A DNA stretch of 64,000 bases from Candidatus Gastranaerophilales bacterium. Its GTDB lineage: Bacteria > Cyanobacteriota > Vampirovibrionia > Gastranaerophilales > Gastranaerophilaceae. The stretch covers positions 1 through 64,000 of the forward strand of contig CALUTI010000003.1 in the NCBI GenBank assembly GCA_944323695.1, given 5' to 3'. Position numbers and translations under genes: made by a program. Positions 18,659 to 28,689 of the stretch are shown here, in pieces (the stretch's first letter is position 1; every line of letters begins with the position of its first letter). The notes beneath the pieces were generated by a model. It saw nothing but the letters and a program-made list of their open reading frames with translations, was not told where the DNA came from and searched no databases.

Positions 18659-19807
18659 ATGGGAATGGCAGCAGGACAAGCCAGATTGCTCAGCATTACT
18701 GCGAGACTAAGTGATAATGAAGCCAATGGTCAAGCGCTTTCTTATACTAAACAGCGTCTTGCGGATGAAACAGAGCAGCTTAATACTGACTATAATAATG
18801 CCCTTGCCGCTACAAAATTACAAGTTCTCACCGGTTTTAACGGTTCTATTGCAAATTATTCCGATATTTCATATAATCTTATGACCGGCTACAATACAGT
18901 AGCACTGGGAAGACAATACATTGTAACCAATGCAAAAGGACAAATTCTCGTTACGAAAGATCAAGCAAATGCTTTTGAAGCGGGTAACGGTGATTTTAAT
19001 ATTTTCCTTGCGGAATTAGGCTACACTCAGGCAGATTTAACAGCAACAGCATCAAGTGATGATGATGCGGCCAAAACCGAATCTTTACAAAAAATTCATG
19101 ATGCCTGGGATGCATATTTTGCCTCAGTCGGTATAACTTTTGATGATGAAGAACATGCAGACGGCAATCCGGCTGTTGAATTCGGATATCAATCTTTTGG
19201 AACAAACAAACAATTTAACGGTTATGCAACTTATAAAATAAACGGTGAGACTAAAGCAATTAACTATGAAGGAACGACTCAAGAACAACGAGAACTATAT
19301 GACTATGCAGTTTCATTAACAAGCCAGTATTATACTGACGGAACCTATAATCCTGTAGGCTCAACAGCAAATATTGCCCTTCAAACGGCAGATGATGTTG
19401 AATCAGGCTACATAGATTATTTAAGGAACATTTTTAACAAAATGTCATCCGCTGGATATTATACAGAAGCAAGTGAAGCAGATACAATTAAAGATGACGC
19501 ATGGTTTGAACAACAGATTACGGAAGGCAAACTACTTCTTGAATATTATTCATCAACCGAAAGAGGATTTGTTTCAACAACTATAAGTGAAGATGATGCT
19601 ATTCAGGAAGTTGAAGACGAACGTGAAATTGCACGTGTTGAAGCTAAGTATAATCAGGATCTTGCCGCACTTGAAAAGAAAGACAGTGTTATTGACCTTG
19701 AATTAAAGAAATTAGACACAGAACATAATGCGCTCCAGACAGAATACGAATCTGTCAAAAACGTAGTAGATAAAAACGTAGAAAAATCATTCAGTATGTT
19801 TAGTTAA
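18659..19807 (+). CDS. Lineage-specific MGMAxxQARLL protein with C-terminal coiled coil
   Basis: 382 residues, no signal peptide or membrane helix. The N terminus MGMAAGQARLLSITARLSDN and a helical next ~40 residues, a variable acidic middle (about 60-310, Asp/Glu/Tyr/Thr-rich), and a C-terminal heptad region (LEKKDSVIDLELKKLDTEHN and on) ending NVEKSFSMF. Helical ends around a variable middle recall filament or secreted subunit proteins, but I cannot assign it. The small protein at 31338 has a similar C-terminal end. AAAGGAACG precedes the ATG weakly. It diverges from prepilin A, so the two share a 183-base promoter region. Confidence 0.7.
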   Translation: MGMAAGQARLLSITARLSDNEANGQALSYTKQRLADETEQLNTDYNNALAATKLQVLTGFNGSIANYSDISYNLMTGYNTVALGRQYIVTNAKGQILVTKDQANAFEAGNGDFNIFLAELGYTQADLTATASSDDDAAKTESLQKIHDAWDAYFASVGITFDDEEHADGNPAVEFGYQSFGTNKQFNGYATYKINGETKAINYEGTTQEQRELYDYAVSLTSQYYTDGTYNPVGSTANIALQTADDVESGYIDYLRNIFNKMSSAGYYTEASEADTIKDDAWFEQQITEGKLLLEYYSSTERGFVSTTISEDDAIQEVEDEREIARVEAKYNQDLAALEKKDSVIDLELKKLDTEHNALQTEYESVKNVVDKNVEKSFSMFS

Positions 19808-19899
19808 AAATAAATTGAAATAAGTTTAAAAATAAGGACTTTTACACAATTAAAAGCCCTGATAAAAATTTCCTTTCCCTTTTTTCCTACTAAATAACG

Positions 19900-19926
19900 C
19901 CACTTTTTATAAAGTGGTTTTTTATT
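19900..19926 (+). terminator. Intrinsic terminator of the 18659 gene
   Basis: CCACTTTTTATAAAGTGG is followed by a T-run, ~95 bases after the stop codon and before the promoter of prepilin B. Confidence 0.8.
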
Positions 19927-19984
19927 GTCAAAATCAACGGCACATGCTATAATAAAATCGTAACAGAATAATTGGAGGTTAAAA

Positions 19985-21095
19985 ATGGGCGCAAATACGC
20001 ATCACAACTACATTTCTCTCAGGGGGGGGGGGCAGTAGCTTAACCTCCTGTGGCTTCACTCTTGCTGAAGTTTTAATTACTTTAGGTATTATCGGTATCG
20101 TTGCCGCTTTGACTATCCCCACTCTTGTCGCTAATTACCAGAACAAATCCTGGAATACTTCCGCATCTGTTTTTGAAAGAAAGTTGGAAGAAGCTTTAAA
20201 GACTATGAATACTCAACAATCCCTTGCAGGATATTCCAATACTGCTGATTTTGTTGCGGAATTAGGGAAACATTTCAAGATTAATAAAGTCTGCAAAAAT
20301 AACGAAATTATGTCTTGCTTTAATGATAATATTACCGTAGAAATTATAGACATTTCCAGCGGAACATCATCAGAAAAAGTAAATCTACAGGGATTTAAAA
20401 CGGCAGCAGATTTAGGGCAGGAGGATTGGGATAGCGAGGCTATCGGCCTGCAATTTGCTAATGGTACAACAGGCGTCATTGCCTACAATCCGCTATGTAA
20501 AGAGCAGCCCTTTACTAATACTTTTTCAGGCACCAGCTGTGTGTCTTTAATCTATGATACCAATGGGTTTAAATCTCCTAATACCTTTACTAAAGATGTC
20601 AGAGGGGTTAATTCTTTTCTCAAAGCTTGTGCTTTTAAATCCGGCAATACTTGTTTCTCTGCTCCATTTAATCCTGATCCTTTAACAAAAGCTGAATGTG
20701 AAGAATTGAAAGATGATCTTGGAATAGCTGCTTGTCACTATGACAATGATTATTGGGCAGGGGCTGTTAAGGCTTGCGGAGGCGTTAGTAAAATGCCAAC
20801 AATGGCTCAATTAGCTGATATTGCCAACTATGTTTACAATACTTCCGGCATTGGGTCTCTTACTGATCAATCCGACATAACGTTAGACTATGACAAAGCA
20901 ACAGCGTTAGGCTTTAAATATTATGAATATACTTATCAGAATTCATCCTTCATTGTTTGGTCAGGTGAGGAGGATAATAGAGATGGCAACACATACGCAT
21001 TTTATCGCTTCTTTGACAATAACCGTTCAAGCTGGGTAACGTACTACCGCAACAGCGGCTCAGGCCATACACAGGCTATATGTATTGGGGATTAA
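19985..21095 (+). CDS. Prepilin-like protein B, one base out of frame at a G11 tract
   Basis: ATG 19985 follows TTGGAGG and a TATAAT box near 19948. As assembled, 11 G lead to CAG TAG stop. With ten G, 369 codons run through RGGGSSLTSC into GFTLAEVLITLGIIGIVAALTIPTL, a canonical prepilin site (Gly before Phe, Glu at +5) and helix. The ~330-residue globular part has many paired cysteines, a KMPTMAQLADIANYVY segment and ends SGHTQAICIGD; it is unlike the other two prepilin families here. There is no inserted repeat between tract and prepilin site, so B may show the ancestral arrangement. Likely an exported pilin-like or adhesive subunit. Confidence 0.85.
20022..20032 (+). repeat. Homopolymer tract of prepilin B (11 G)
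   Basis: The tract starts in codon 13. Eleven G end in TAG; ten G read through into the prepilin. It is the only tract in this window that is too long rather than too short. Confidence 0.8.
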
Positions 21096-21218
21096 TACCC
21101 TAACCCGAATTTCTAAACTCACAAGGAGTAGGTTGGGCATACCTGCCCAACTTAAGAGATCCTGAAACCAGTTCAGGATGACAGTTTTTTGGTGGTTGCC
21201 ACACCATCGAATGACTTA

Positions 21219-21256
21219 CATAAGGAAAGAGCCTTTTTCAAGGCTCTTTCCTTATG
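21219..21256. terminator. Bidirectional terminator between prepilin B and fusA
   Basis: A 15-base perfect stem (CATAAGGAAAGAGCC with its inverse) encloses a T/A loop between two convergent genes. The preceding 21156-21183 holds GATCCTGAAACCAGTTCAGG, another copy of the dispersed GTCATCC...GGATCTC palindrome. Confidence 0.75.
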
Positions 21257-21289
21257 TTTGTACCATAATGGCACTTATGGATATAAAAT

Positions 21290-23377
21290 TTATGCTTTTG
21301 CAGCTCCTGATTTTTCGATAATTTCTTTTTCGATATTTGCAGGAACCTGCTCATAGCATTTGAATTCCATTGAGAAAGTACCGCGGCCTTGAGTTTTTGA
21401 ACGGATATCTGTTGCATAACCGAACATTTCACCCAAAGGTACAATCGCATTAATTTTTTGGATTCCGGTACCTTCAATGATTTCCATACCTTCAACACGA
21501 CCGCGGCGAGATGAAATATCACCGATAATGTCGCCTGTGTTTTCTTCAGGTACTTCGATTTCAACCTTCATCATAGGTTCAAGAATACAAGGTTTAGCTT
21601 TACGGCAACCTTCTTTAATTGCCATAGATCCGGCAATTTTGAATGCCATTTCAGAAGAGTCGACTTCGTGGTAAGAACCGTCATAAAGTTCAACCTTAAC
21701 GTCTATCATCGGATAACCGGCTAAGATACCGCCTTCAAGTGCTTCTTCCATACCTTTTCTTGCAGGTTCAATATATTCTTTAGGAATAGCACCACCGACG
21801 ATTTTGTTTTCAAATACAAATCCGGCATTTTCTTCAGCAGGTGAAATTTTAATCTTAACGTGACCGTATTGACCTTTACCACCTGATTGACGGATGAATT
21901 TAGAATCCTGATCAGCGTTTCCGCGGATAGTTTCACGGTAAGCTACCTGAGGTTTACCAACATTTGCGTCAACTTTGAATTCACGTAATAAACGGTCAAC
22001 GATGATGTCTAAGTGAAGTTCACCCATACCTGAAATAATTGTCTGACCTGTTTCATTATCAGTTTTAACTCTGAATGACGGATCTTCTTCAGCAAGTTTT
22101 TGAAGAGCAATACCCATCTTATCCTGGTCGGCTTTTGTTTTAGGCTCAATAGCAACTGAAATTACAGGTTCAGGGAAAGTCATTCTTTCAAGGATAATCG
22201 GTGATTTTTCATCACACAATGTATCACCCGTAGTTGTATCTTTCAAACCTACAGCTGCGCAGATGTCGCCTGCAAAAACTTCATTTTCTTCAATTCTTTG
22301 ATCAGCGTACATTTGAACAAGTCTTGAAATACGTTCTTTTTTGCCGTTAGTAGCATTAAGAACATAAGAACCTGAAGTCAATTTACCTGAATATATTCTC
22401 AAGAATGTCAGACGGCCAACGTAAGGGTCAGTCATAACTTTGAATGCCAAAGCTGAGAACGGTTCATCATCAGATGAATGTCTTTCAACCTTTGTACCGT
22501 CTTCAAGTTCACCTTCAATAGCTTTAACATCCACCGGTGAAGGCATTAATTCTACGATTGAATCCAATAACAATTGAACACCTTTGTTTTTGAAAGCTGT
22601 ACCGCATGTTACAGGAACGATTTTGTTATCGCAAACGCCTTTTCTCAAGCCTTTTTTCAACTCATCAATTGAAAGTTCTTCACCTTCAAGATATTTCATC
22701 ATGATATCGTCATCGCATTCTGCAATAGCTTCAACCAAAGCATCTCTGTATTGTTGAGCTTTTTCAACCATATCAGCAGGAATATCTTCAACTTTAATAT
22801 CAGTACCCAAATCGTTAGTATAGATATAAGCTTTCATTTCAAACAAATCGATAAGACCTTTGAATTGATCTTCCGCACCGATAGGAAGTCTGATAGGATG
22901 AGCATTAGCGCCCAAACGGTTTCTGATCTGGTCAACTACACGATAGAAGTTTGCACCGGTTCTGTCCATTTTGTTAACAAAAACCATACGAGGAACTTCG
23001 TATCTGTTAGCCTGTCTCCAAACAGTTTCTGATTGTGATTGAACACCGCCTACCGCACAGAATACCGCAACAACGCCGTCCAATACACGTAAAGAACGTT
23101 CAACTTCAATAGTAAAGTCAACGTGTCCCGGGGTATCAATAACGTTAATCTGGTGTCCTTTCCAAGTTGCTGTTACGGCAGCTGATTGGATTGTAATACC
23201 TCTTTCGCGTTCTTGTTCCATAAAGTCGGTAACCGCTGCACCATCGTGAACTTCACCGATTTTGTGAGTTTTACCTGTATAGAACAAAATACGCTCTGTT
23301 GTAGTGGTTTTACCGGCATCAATGTGAGCGGCAATACCAATGTTTCTGATTTTCTCTAATGGAGTTTTTCTAGCCAT
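21290..23377 (-). CDS. fusA: Translation elongation factor G
   Basis: 695 residues. GTP-dependent ribosome translocase with all motifs: [18 protein letters not shown] (G1), [10 protein letters not shown] (G2), DTPGHVDF (G3), NKMDR (G4), and the domain IV and V sequences to the C terminus. Full length. It stands alone here instead of in the usual rpsL-rpsG-fusA-tuf order, flanked by two prepilin genes. AAGGAAAAAC precedes the ATG. Confidence 0.98.
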   Translation of the reverse strand: MARKTPLEKIRNIGIAAHIDAGKTTTTERILFYTGKTHKIGEVHDGAAVTDFMEQERERGITIQSAAVTATWKGHQINVIDTPGHVDFTIEVERSLRVLDGVVAVFCAVGGVQSQSETVWRQANRYEVPRMVFVNKMDRTGANFYRVVDQIRNRLGANAHPIRLPIGAEDQFKGLIDLFEMKAYIYTNDLGTDIKVEDIPADMVEKAQQYRDALVEAIAECDDDIMMKYLEGEELSIDELKKGLRKGVCDNKIVPVTCGTAFKNKGVQLLLDSIVELMPSPVDVKAIEGELEDGTKVERHSSDDEPFSALAFKVMTDPYVGRLTFLRIYSGKLTSGSYVLNATNGKKERISRLVQMYADQRIEENEVFAGDICAAVGLKDTTTGDTLCDEKSPIILERMTFPEPVISVAIEPKTKADQDKMGIALQKLAEEDPSFRVKTDNETGQTIISGMGELHLDIIVDRLLREFKVDANVGKPQVAYRETIRGNADQDSKFIRQSGGKGQYGHVKIKISPAEENAGFVFENKIVGGAIPKEYIEPARKGMEEALEGGILAGYPMIDVKVELYDGSYHEVDSSEMAFKIAGSMAIKEGCRKAKPCILEPMMKVEIEVPEENTGDIIGDISSRRGRVEGMEIIEGTGIQKINAIVPLGEMFGYATDIRSKTQGRGTFSMEFKCYEQVPANIEKEIIEKSGAAKA

Positions 23378-23505
23378 TTTGTTTTTCCTTTTTTATATTA
23401 TTGTGTACTTCTGCTATTTAAGCTACACAAAAATTATCCCATAAAAATATTTTTTATCAAGAAAAAGTGTATAGCTTACGCAAATTTTGTTTACACAAAA
23501 ATGAT

Positions 23506-24824
23506 TTATTCTATAGGATCACCAATATTATATGGCGTGTATTCAAGCTTGTTGTATATTAATACGCTATTTAAAAGCTTTTGATTCGTCGGCACTACCT
23601 TACCTGAAATTTTCGCATCATATCTATACATATCAGCACCGAACTGATTTGGCTCTTCCACATTATTTACATCCATATAGATATATGCGCAATTCTCGGA
23701 TACGACTTCCTTTCTGTCTATTTCAAATCCGTTTTCATCCCTGATAATACTTGTAACAGTTCGCGGGCATTCGGATACTTGGGCGGTCTGAAACGAAATG
23801 CCATTAGGCAAATATATTCGTCCTCTAGGCCCCAAAGAATCACCTGCGCCATATACACCGTCAATCTTAATAGGTTGATTGGCTTTGTAATAATATGTTT
23901 TGCAAAATTTACCAGTATCACCGGCTTTGCATAACTTTGCTCCTTTTAACACTGTCCCTAATTCAGCCGCGACTTGTTCCGATGTTTTCTTCGTATCAAA
24001 CAAACACAAAGCATTTATACAATTATTTTGAGCCATATATAATTGAATTGCATTCATTAACAAAGAATGTCCCTGCTTAACTTTTGTTACCATGACTTTT
24101 TCCCGATAATTCGCAATTAATGTCGGTATTGTCATCGCTGCCACAACGCCGATTATGCCGAGGGTTATCAAAACTTCCGCCAGAGTAAACGCGACACGAC
24201 GAATGTTGCCTGACATGTCTACGTGCGTAGCACCTTCGGCGAGGGTGAAAGCGGCTTTCTTTTTAAAGTTGTTAAGACGATAAGACGTTAGGACGTTAAG
24301 TTCTTTTCTGTGAGCTTCGCTCACATATTTGTCATCCTGAACTTGTTTCAGCATCTCATGAGATAGCCCCTCTCCTTTTATCCCTCTCCCCAAGGGGTGA
24401 GGGGTGATATTTTTGTCATTACGAGGTGGCTGAGCCACGACATCATTTTTGACGGGTTTGGCATATTTATCCATGTCATTACGAGGAGAATGCGCAGCAT
24501 TCGACGTAGTAATCTCATTATTATCGTCATCCCGGACCTGTTCCGGGATCTCATTATTATATGTCGACATTGCGATTGCGACGTCGCTCCGCTCCTCGCA
24601 ATGACATGCATAGCTCCTACCAAAACTGTCAGACATGTCTACGTGCATAGCACCCTCGCAATGACAGGTTACTTTGTCACCCTGAACTCGGTTCAGGATC
24701 TCTTTTTTGTCCTCGCCAACTTCCGGCGTATTCTCACTAACGATCTGTGTGTCGGGTCCAGCGGCACGCTGGCTATCTAGGAGAGACGTCCCCCCCCGTT
24801 TTTGAATTTTTTCACATTTTTCAT
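23506..24824 (-). CDS. Prepilin-like protein C (YNIGDP family), out of frame at G8-A tract; longest repeat-derived leader
   Basis: ATG 24824 follows AAAAGGAGAAAAGCTT. The tract is GGGGGGGGA, and the assembled frame stops at TAG. One extra G opens 439 codons: ~195 residues made of dispersed palindromes (peptides such as CHCEERSDVAIA, EIPEQVRDD, LNRVQGDK), then a doubled prepilin signature, KAAFTLAEGATHVDMSGN followed by VAFTLAEVLITLG, then the same ~230-residue domain as proteins A and H, ending YTPYNIGDPIE. An alternative frame starts at ATG 24876, but it has no ribosome-binding site and bypasses the conserved leader. The long leader before the hydrophobic helix is atypical for a prepilin. 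Confidence 0.82.
24188..24702. repeat. Mosaic of dispersed repeats inside prepilin C
   Basis: At least eight short palindromic units lie end to end: GTCATCCTGAACTTGTTTC (24331), GTCATCCCGGACCTG (24526), GTCACCCTGAACTCGG (24676), GTCATTACGAGG (24416 and 24476), CTCCGCTCCTCGCAATGACA (24586), ACATGTCTACGTGC (24208 and 24629) and TCCCTCTCCCCAAGGGG (about 24380). All remain open in the prepilin frame. Peptides such as CHCEERSD are familiar from repeat elements translated in other bacterial genomes. Confidence 0.75.
24790..24797 (-). repeat. Homopolymer tract of prepilin C (8 G then A on coding strand)
   Basis: Nine bases (G8 plus A) separate the leader from CGTCTCTCC, where ten would be in frame. 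The terminal A shortens the pure tract and may lower its slippage rate relative to its relatives. Confidence 0.78.
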
Positions 24825-24942
24825 AAGCTTTTCTCCTTTTTTTTAGAATAATAACAAATTTTGAAAAATTATGCAATAATTTTACAAACCTGAAATTTTG
24901 TAATACAATTTAGGGGTATATAAAGTAAAAAGAGGGAAGAAA

Positions 24943-27405
24943 ATGCAAGTATCACTGAACTGGTTGAATGAATTTGTTGATTTATCGGATAAAGAGCCGG
25001 AAGAAATAGCACACGAGCTTACAATGAGCGGATTGGAAGTAGAAGCCATTGAAGAAGTCAAACCAAAATTTACTAACATAAAAACAGTTAAAATCGAGAA
25101 AATTGATAACCACCCGAATTCAGACAGGTTGCATCTTGTAACCGTAAATACGGGTGCAGGATTAAAAACAGTTGTCTGCGGGGCTCAAAATATTGCGGAA
25201 GGTCAAATTGTTCCTTATGCAAGCGTCGGAAGTCAGGTTCTTGACAGAAAAACAGGCGAAATGTTCACACTTACACCTGCTGTGATACGTGGTGTTGAAT
25301 CTCAGGGCATGCTCTGTTCTGCTGATGAATTAGGCGTTGCGGAACGAAATTATCAGGAAGAAGACGGCATTTTGATACTTAACAGAATTTTCCCTGATGT
25401 ACAAATCGGACTTGATGCGGAAGATGTTTTAGGATTTGAAAAGGATTATATCTTAGATGTCGCACCGACTGCCAACAGAGGTGATGAAATGTCAGTTCTC
25501 GGTATAGCAAGAGAATTAAGCGCGATATTTGACAGACCCCTAAAATTCAACAGAATTGAATGCACAAAAGATTTATCAACAAATGAATTTGAAGTAGAAA
25601 TTTTAGATGATGATGTTTGCAAATATTACTCAATAGGATTAATAAAAGATATTAAAATCAAACCGTCACCTGATTGGATGCAGAAAAGACTTCTGGCTTC
25701 AGGCGTACGTGCAATAAACAATATTGTCGATATTACAAACTATGTAATGCTTGAATACGGAACCCCGCTTCACGCATTTGATTTCGACAAACTAAACGGC
25801 TATCTTTGTGTAAGACGTGCTGAAGAAGGCGAAAAACTCGTTACGCTTGACGGAGTTGAAAGAACCTTAACAACAGATTCCGTTTTAATTGCAACAAAAG
25901 AACACGGAGTATGCTTGGGCGGAGTATTCGGCGGAGAGAATTCCGAAATTGACGACAATACAAAAAATATTGCGTTGGAAGCTGCATATTTCACACCGGT
26001 AACTAACCGTAAATCCTCACGCAGTGTTGGCTACAGAAGTGAAGCCGGTGCAAGATACGAACGCGGCGTTGATATTGAAGCAGTAAAACCTGCCTTAATG
26101 CGTGCAATGCAGTTAATGACGGAATACGCAGACGCAAAGGTTACAGGTGTCGTTGAAACAGGTGAAAATAAACTTGAACCCATTGAAATAACTTTGAGAT
26201 TCCCTGAAGTAAGAAGAATTCTCGGCTGCTCAATTGAACCTCAAAGATGCACAACTATTTTGGAAAACCTCGGGTTTAAAAAACTTGGCGGAAATGAAGC
26301 TGCCGCGAAATTTTTAGTACCGTCATGGCGAGCTTATGATGCTACCCGCGAAATTGATTTGATAGAAGAAATTGCACGAATTAACGGCTATGACAAGATC
26401 GCACCGACACTTCCTGCTAAAAATGAAATGCCGGAGATTTCTTTGGATGAAAAAGTTACCGCTAAAGTAAACAGACTTATGCAGGATTCAGGGCTTAATG
26501 AAATTATCACAAGTTCTTTAATCGGTAAATCCTTCCTTGACAAATATATGGTGCCGTTTAACCCTGAAAAAGCGGTTTATGTAGAAAATCCCGCAAGCGA
26601 AGAATTTTCAATGCTCCGCCAAAATATGGCTGCAAGCGTTTTAAACGTTATGAAATATAATTATGACAACGGTCAGAAAAATTTCTGGGGCTATGAAATA
26701 GGTAAAATCTATGAAATTACCGGCGAGGCTGATGAAAAAAGAACAGGCGTTACAGAATCCAAAATTCTGGCAGGTGTTTTGACAGGTGATGTTGAAAATT
26801 CAAAATGGCAAAATACAGGTTCACTTGATTTTTACACGGTGAAGGGTATTTTTGAACACTTGTTCAAAACTTTGGACGTTGAAAGAAGAATTAAGCTGAA
26901 TCCGTGTTCCGACATTGACTATATGCACCCTTATAGAACGGCAGAGGTGCTGCTTTTGGGCAAAAAGCCTGAAAGAATAGGTTATTTCGGACAAATTCAC
27001 CCGCTTTTGAAAGATAAATTAAAGCTGAATCAAAATGCGTTCTTATTTGAACTTAACCTCACTACAATAATTTCGGCAGTAAAAGAAACAGTTCCACGTT
27101 TCAAAAAACTTCCGCAATTTCCGGAAGTACGCCGTGATTTAGCTTTTGTGATCGATGAAAAAGTTACTTTTGATGAAATTCAAAAGGTTATAAAAGGTGC
27201 GGTACAGCAAAATATTTTCAAAGGAAGCGAAGTATTCGACGTTTATCAGGGCGAAAATATTGACAAAGGTTACAAAAGTCTTGCATTCCGCATAAAAATG
27301 CAGGATGAAAATGCGACACTCACTGACGAAATCATTGAAAAACAAATGCAATCCGTCAGAGAAAAACTTCAAAAAACTTACGCTGATATATCTTTCAGAG
27401 AATAG
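24943..27405 (+). CDS. pheT: Phenylalanyl-tRNA synthetase beta subunit
   Basis: 820 residues, full length. It has the N-terminal B1 domain (VSLNWLNEFVDL), the EMAP-like tRNA-binding domain (IEKIDNHPNSDRLHLVTVN), B3/B4 and B5 domains, and the C-terminal anticodon-binding FDX domain (FPEVRRDLAFVIDEKV). It pairs with an alpha subunit that is not in this window, so pheS lies elsewhere. AGAGGGAAGAAA precedes the ATG. It is followed at once by a secreted-protein gene whose ribosome-binding site overlaps the pheT stop. Confidence 0.97.
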   Translation: MQVSLNWLNEFVDLSDKEPEEIAHELTMSGLEVEAIEEVKPKFTNIKTVKIEKIDNHPNSDRLHLVTVNTGAGLKTVVCGAQNIAEGQIVPYASVGSQVLDRKTGEMFTLTPAVIRGVESQGMLCSADELGVAERNYQEEDGILILNRIFPDVQIGLDAEDVLGFEKDYILDVAPTANRGDEMSVLGIARELSAIFDRPLKFNRIECTKDLSTNEFEVEILDDDVCKYYSIGLIKDIKIKPSPDWMQKRLLASGVRAINNIVDITNYVMLEYGTPLHAFDFDKLNGYLCVRRAEEGEKLVTLDGVERTLTTDSVLIATKEHGVCLGGVFGGENSEIDDNTKNIALEAAYFTPVTNRKSSRSVGYRSEAGARYERGVDIEAVKPALMRAMQLMTEYADAKVTGVVETGENKLEPIEITLRFPEVRRILGCSIEPQRCTTILENLGFKKLGGNEAAAKFLVPSWRAYDATREIDLIEEIARINGYDKIAPTLPAKNEMPEISLDEKVTAKVNRLMQDSGLNEIITSSLIGKSFLDKYMVPFNPEKAVYVENPASEEFSMLRQNMAASVLNVMKYNYDNGQKNFWGYEIGKIYEITGEADEKRTGVTESKILAGVLTGDVENSKWQNTGSLDFYTVKGIFEHLFKTLDVERRIKLNPCSDIDYMHPYRTAEVLLLGKKPERIGYFGQIHPLLKDKLKLNQNAFLFELNLTTIISAVKETVPRFKKLPQFPEVRRDLAFVIDEKVTFDEIQKVIKGAVQQNIFKGSEVFDVYQGENIDKGYKSLAFRIKMQDENATLTDEIIEKQMQSVREKLQKTYADISFRE

Positions 27406-27415
27406 GAGAGTTCTT

Positions 27416-28060
27416 ATGAAAAAACTGATAGTACTTTTGGTTTTGTTACTGGGATTAATTTTACCCGTAAACGCGGCAAATATTTTGCCCGTGAGCGTTG
27501 AGCCGAATGACCTTCGTACTATCGGCGTGTATCAGGTGCCTAAAACAATAACTCTTTTTGAATCGCCTGAAGAAGGTTCAAAGGTTATTAATACCATACA
27601 ATGGTCACCTGTTGATATATTCCCGGAAGGTGTAAAGTTTCAGGATCTGTTTGTAGTTTTTGTTCCCGAAAAGGAACTTGGCTATGTCGCTGTAACCGAT
27701 GAAATTGAGGAATGGGTTCAGATTATTTATAATAACAAAACAGGAGAAACCGCCTGGATTAAAAAAGATGATCCGTATAAATTTATGAGCTGGATTCACT
27801 TTTACAATATGTACGGCAGAAAATACGGATTGTATGTTTTAAAAGGCGCGCCGGATTCTGTTAAAAATATACGCAGTGCAACTGATGATTCTGCACAGTT
27901 TTTAGCGGAAATGAATATGCCGACAAAAATTAAGCTTAATGTAATCCGCGGCAACTGGGCGCTTGTAAGCGTTCTGGATCTCGACAGAGCACCGAAAACC
28001 GGTTATATCCGCTGGCGCGGTGATGACGGCATCCGATATCTTTTCCCTGATATAAAATAA
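27416..28060 (+). CDS. Secreted SH3-like protein, unknown
   Basis: 214 residues. Signal peptide MKKLIVLLVLLLGLILPVNA. The mature protein has two beta-rich parts, one around VYQVPKTITLFESPEEGSK and KTGETAWIKKDDPYKF, the other near LNVIRGNWALVSVLD with KTGYIRWRG; both have the W-x-K/R pattern of bacterial SH3-like domains, which often bind peptidoglycan or metals. Assignment is by pattern only. ATG 27416 is chosen over the longer frame because AGGAG overlaps the pheT stop directly upstream. Cotranscribed with pheT. Confidence 0.7.
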   Translation: MKKLIVLLVLLLGLILPVNAANILPVSVEPNDLRTIGVYQVPKTITLFESPEEGSKVINTIQWSPVDIFPEGVKFQDLFVVFVPEKELGYVAVTDEIEEWVQIIYNNKTGETAWIKKDDPYKFMSWIHFYNMYGRKYGLYVLKGAPDSVKNIRSATDDSAQFLAEMNMPTKIKLNVIRGNWALVSVLDLDRAPKTGYIRWRGDDGIRYLFPDIK

Positions 28061-28165
28061 AATATACCTGTCTGTTACAATCCGCAAAAAATGCTCGACA
28101 ATTGATTTTGTTTGTTATAGCATTGGCTTAAACGCGATAATAAATAGAAAAGGAGAAATTTTATT

Positions 28166-28672
28166 ATGCAAGTTATATTAAAAAAAGATGTTCAAAACCT
28201 CGGTGAAGCAGGTGACATCGTAAATGTTAAAGACGGTTATGCAAGAAACTTTTTATTGCCACAGGCTGCTGCAGAAATAGCAACTGAAGGTGCACTTCAA
28301 AACCGCGAAAAGAATTTGGCCAGAATTAAAGCTAAACAGGAAAAATTACACGCAGAAGCTCTTAAAAAAGCTGAAGAAATTGAAAAATTCGGTAAACTTG
28401 AATTGTCTGCAAAAGCAGGTGAATCAGGGAAATTATTCGGTACTATTACTACTAAAAAATTGACCGAAGAATTGAAAGAAAAATCAGGCATTGAAGTTGA
28501 CAGAAAAAATGTTTCTTTGAATGCTCCTATTAACAAAATCGGTGAATACAAAATGCTTATCAAATTAACTTCTAAAGTTAAATGCGAATTAGCTGTTGTA
28601 GTAACCGCATCTGAAGTTGTTAAAGAATCAATTGAAGAAGAAGTTGAAGAAACAGCAGCTGAAGAAGAATAG
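28166..28672 (+). CDS. rplI: Ribosomal protein L9
   Basis: 168 residues. The N-terminal domain MQVILKKDVQNLGEAGDIVN, with GYARNFLLPQAAA, is diagnostic, followed by the long connecting helix and C-terminal RNA-binding domain. An acidic tail (about 20 residues, Glu-rich) extends beyond the usual end. AAAAGGAGAAAT precedes the ATG. Next to it lies the UroD-like gene, 17 bases on. Confidence 0.96.
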   Translation: MQVILKKDVQNLGEAGDIVNVKDGYARNFLLPQAAAEIATEGALQNREKNLARIKAKQEKLHAEALKKAEEIEKFGKLELSAKAGESGKLFGTITTKKLTEELKEKSGIEVDRKNVSLNAPINKIGEYKMLIKLTSKVKCELAVVVTASEVVKESIEEEVEETAAEEE

Positions 28673-28689
28673 TTATCAAGGGGGATTGA

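Noticed and set aside
24188..24702. CRISPR array in the repeat-rich leader of prepilin C
   Set aside because: Repeat units differ in type and spacing, are palindromic and coding, and no cas gene is present.
23506..24876. Start of prepilin C at ATG 24876
   Set aside because: It has no ribosome-binding site, runs through the conserved leader in the wrong frame, and would make C an exception; ATG 24824 with AAGGAG fits the other loci.
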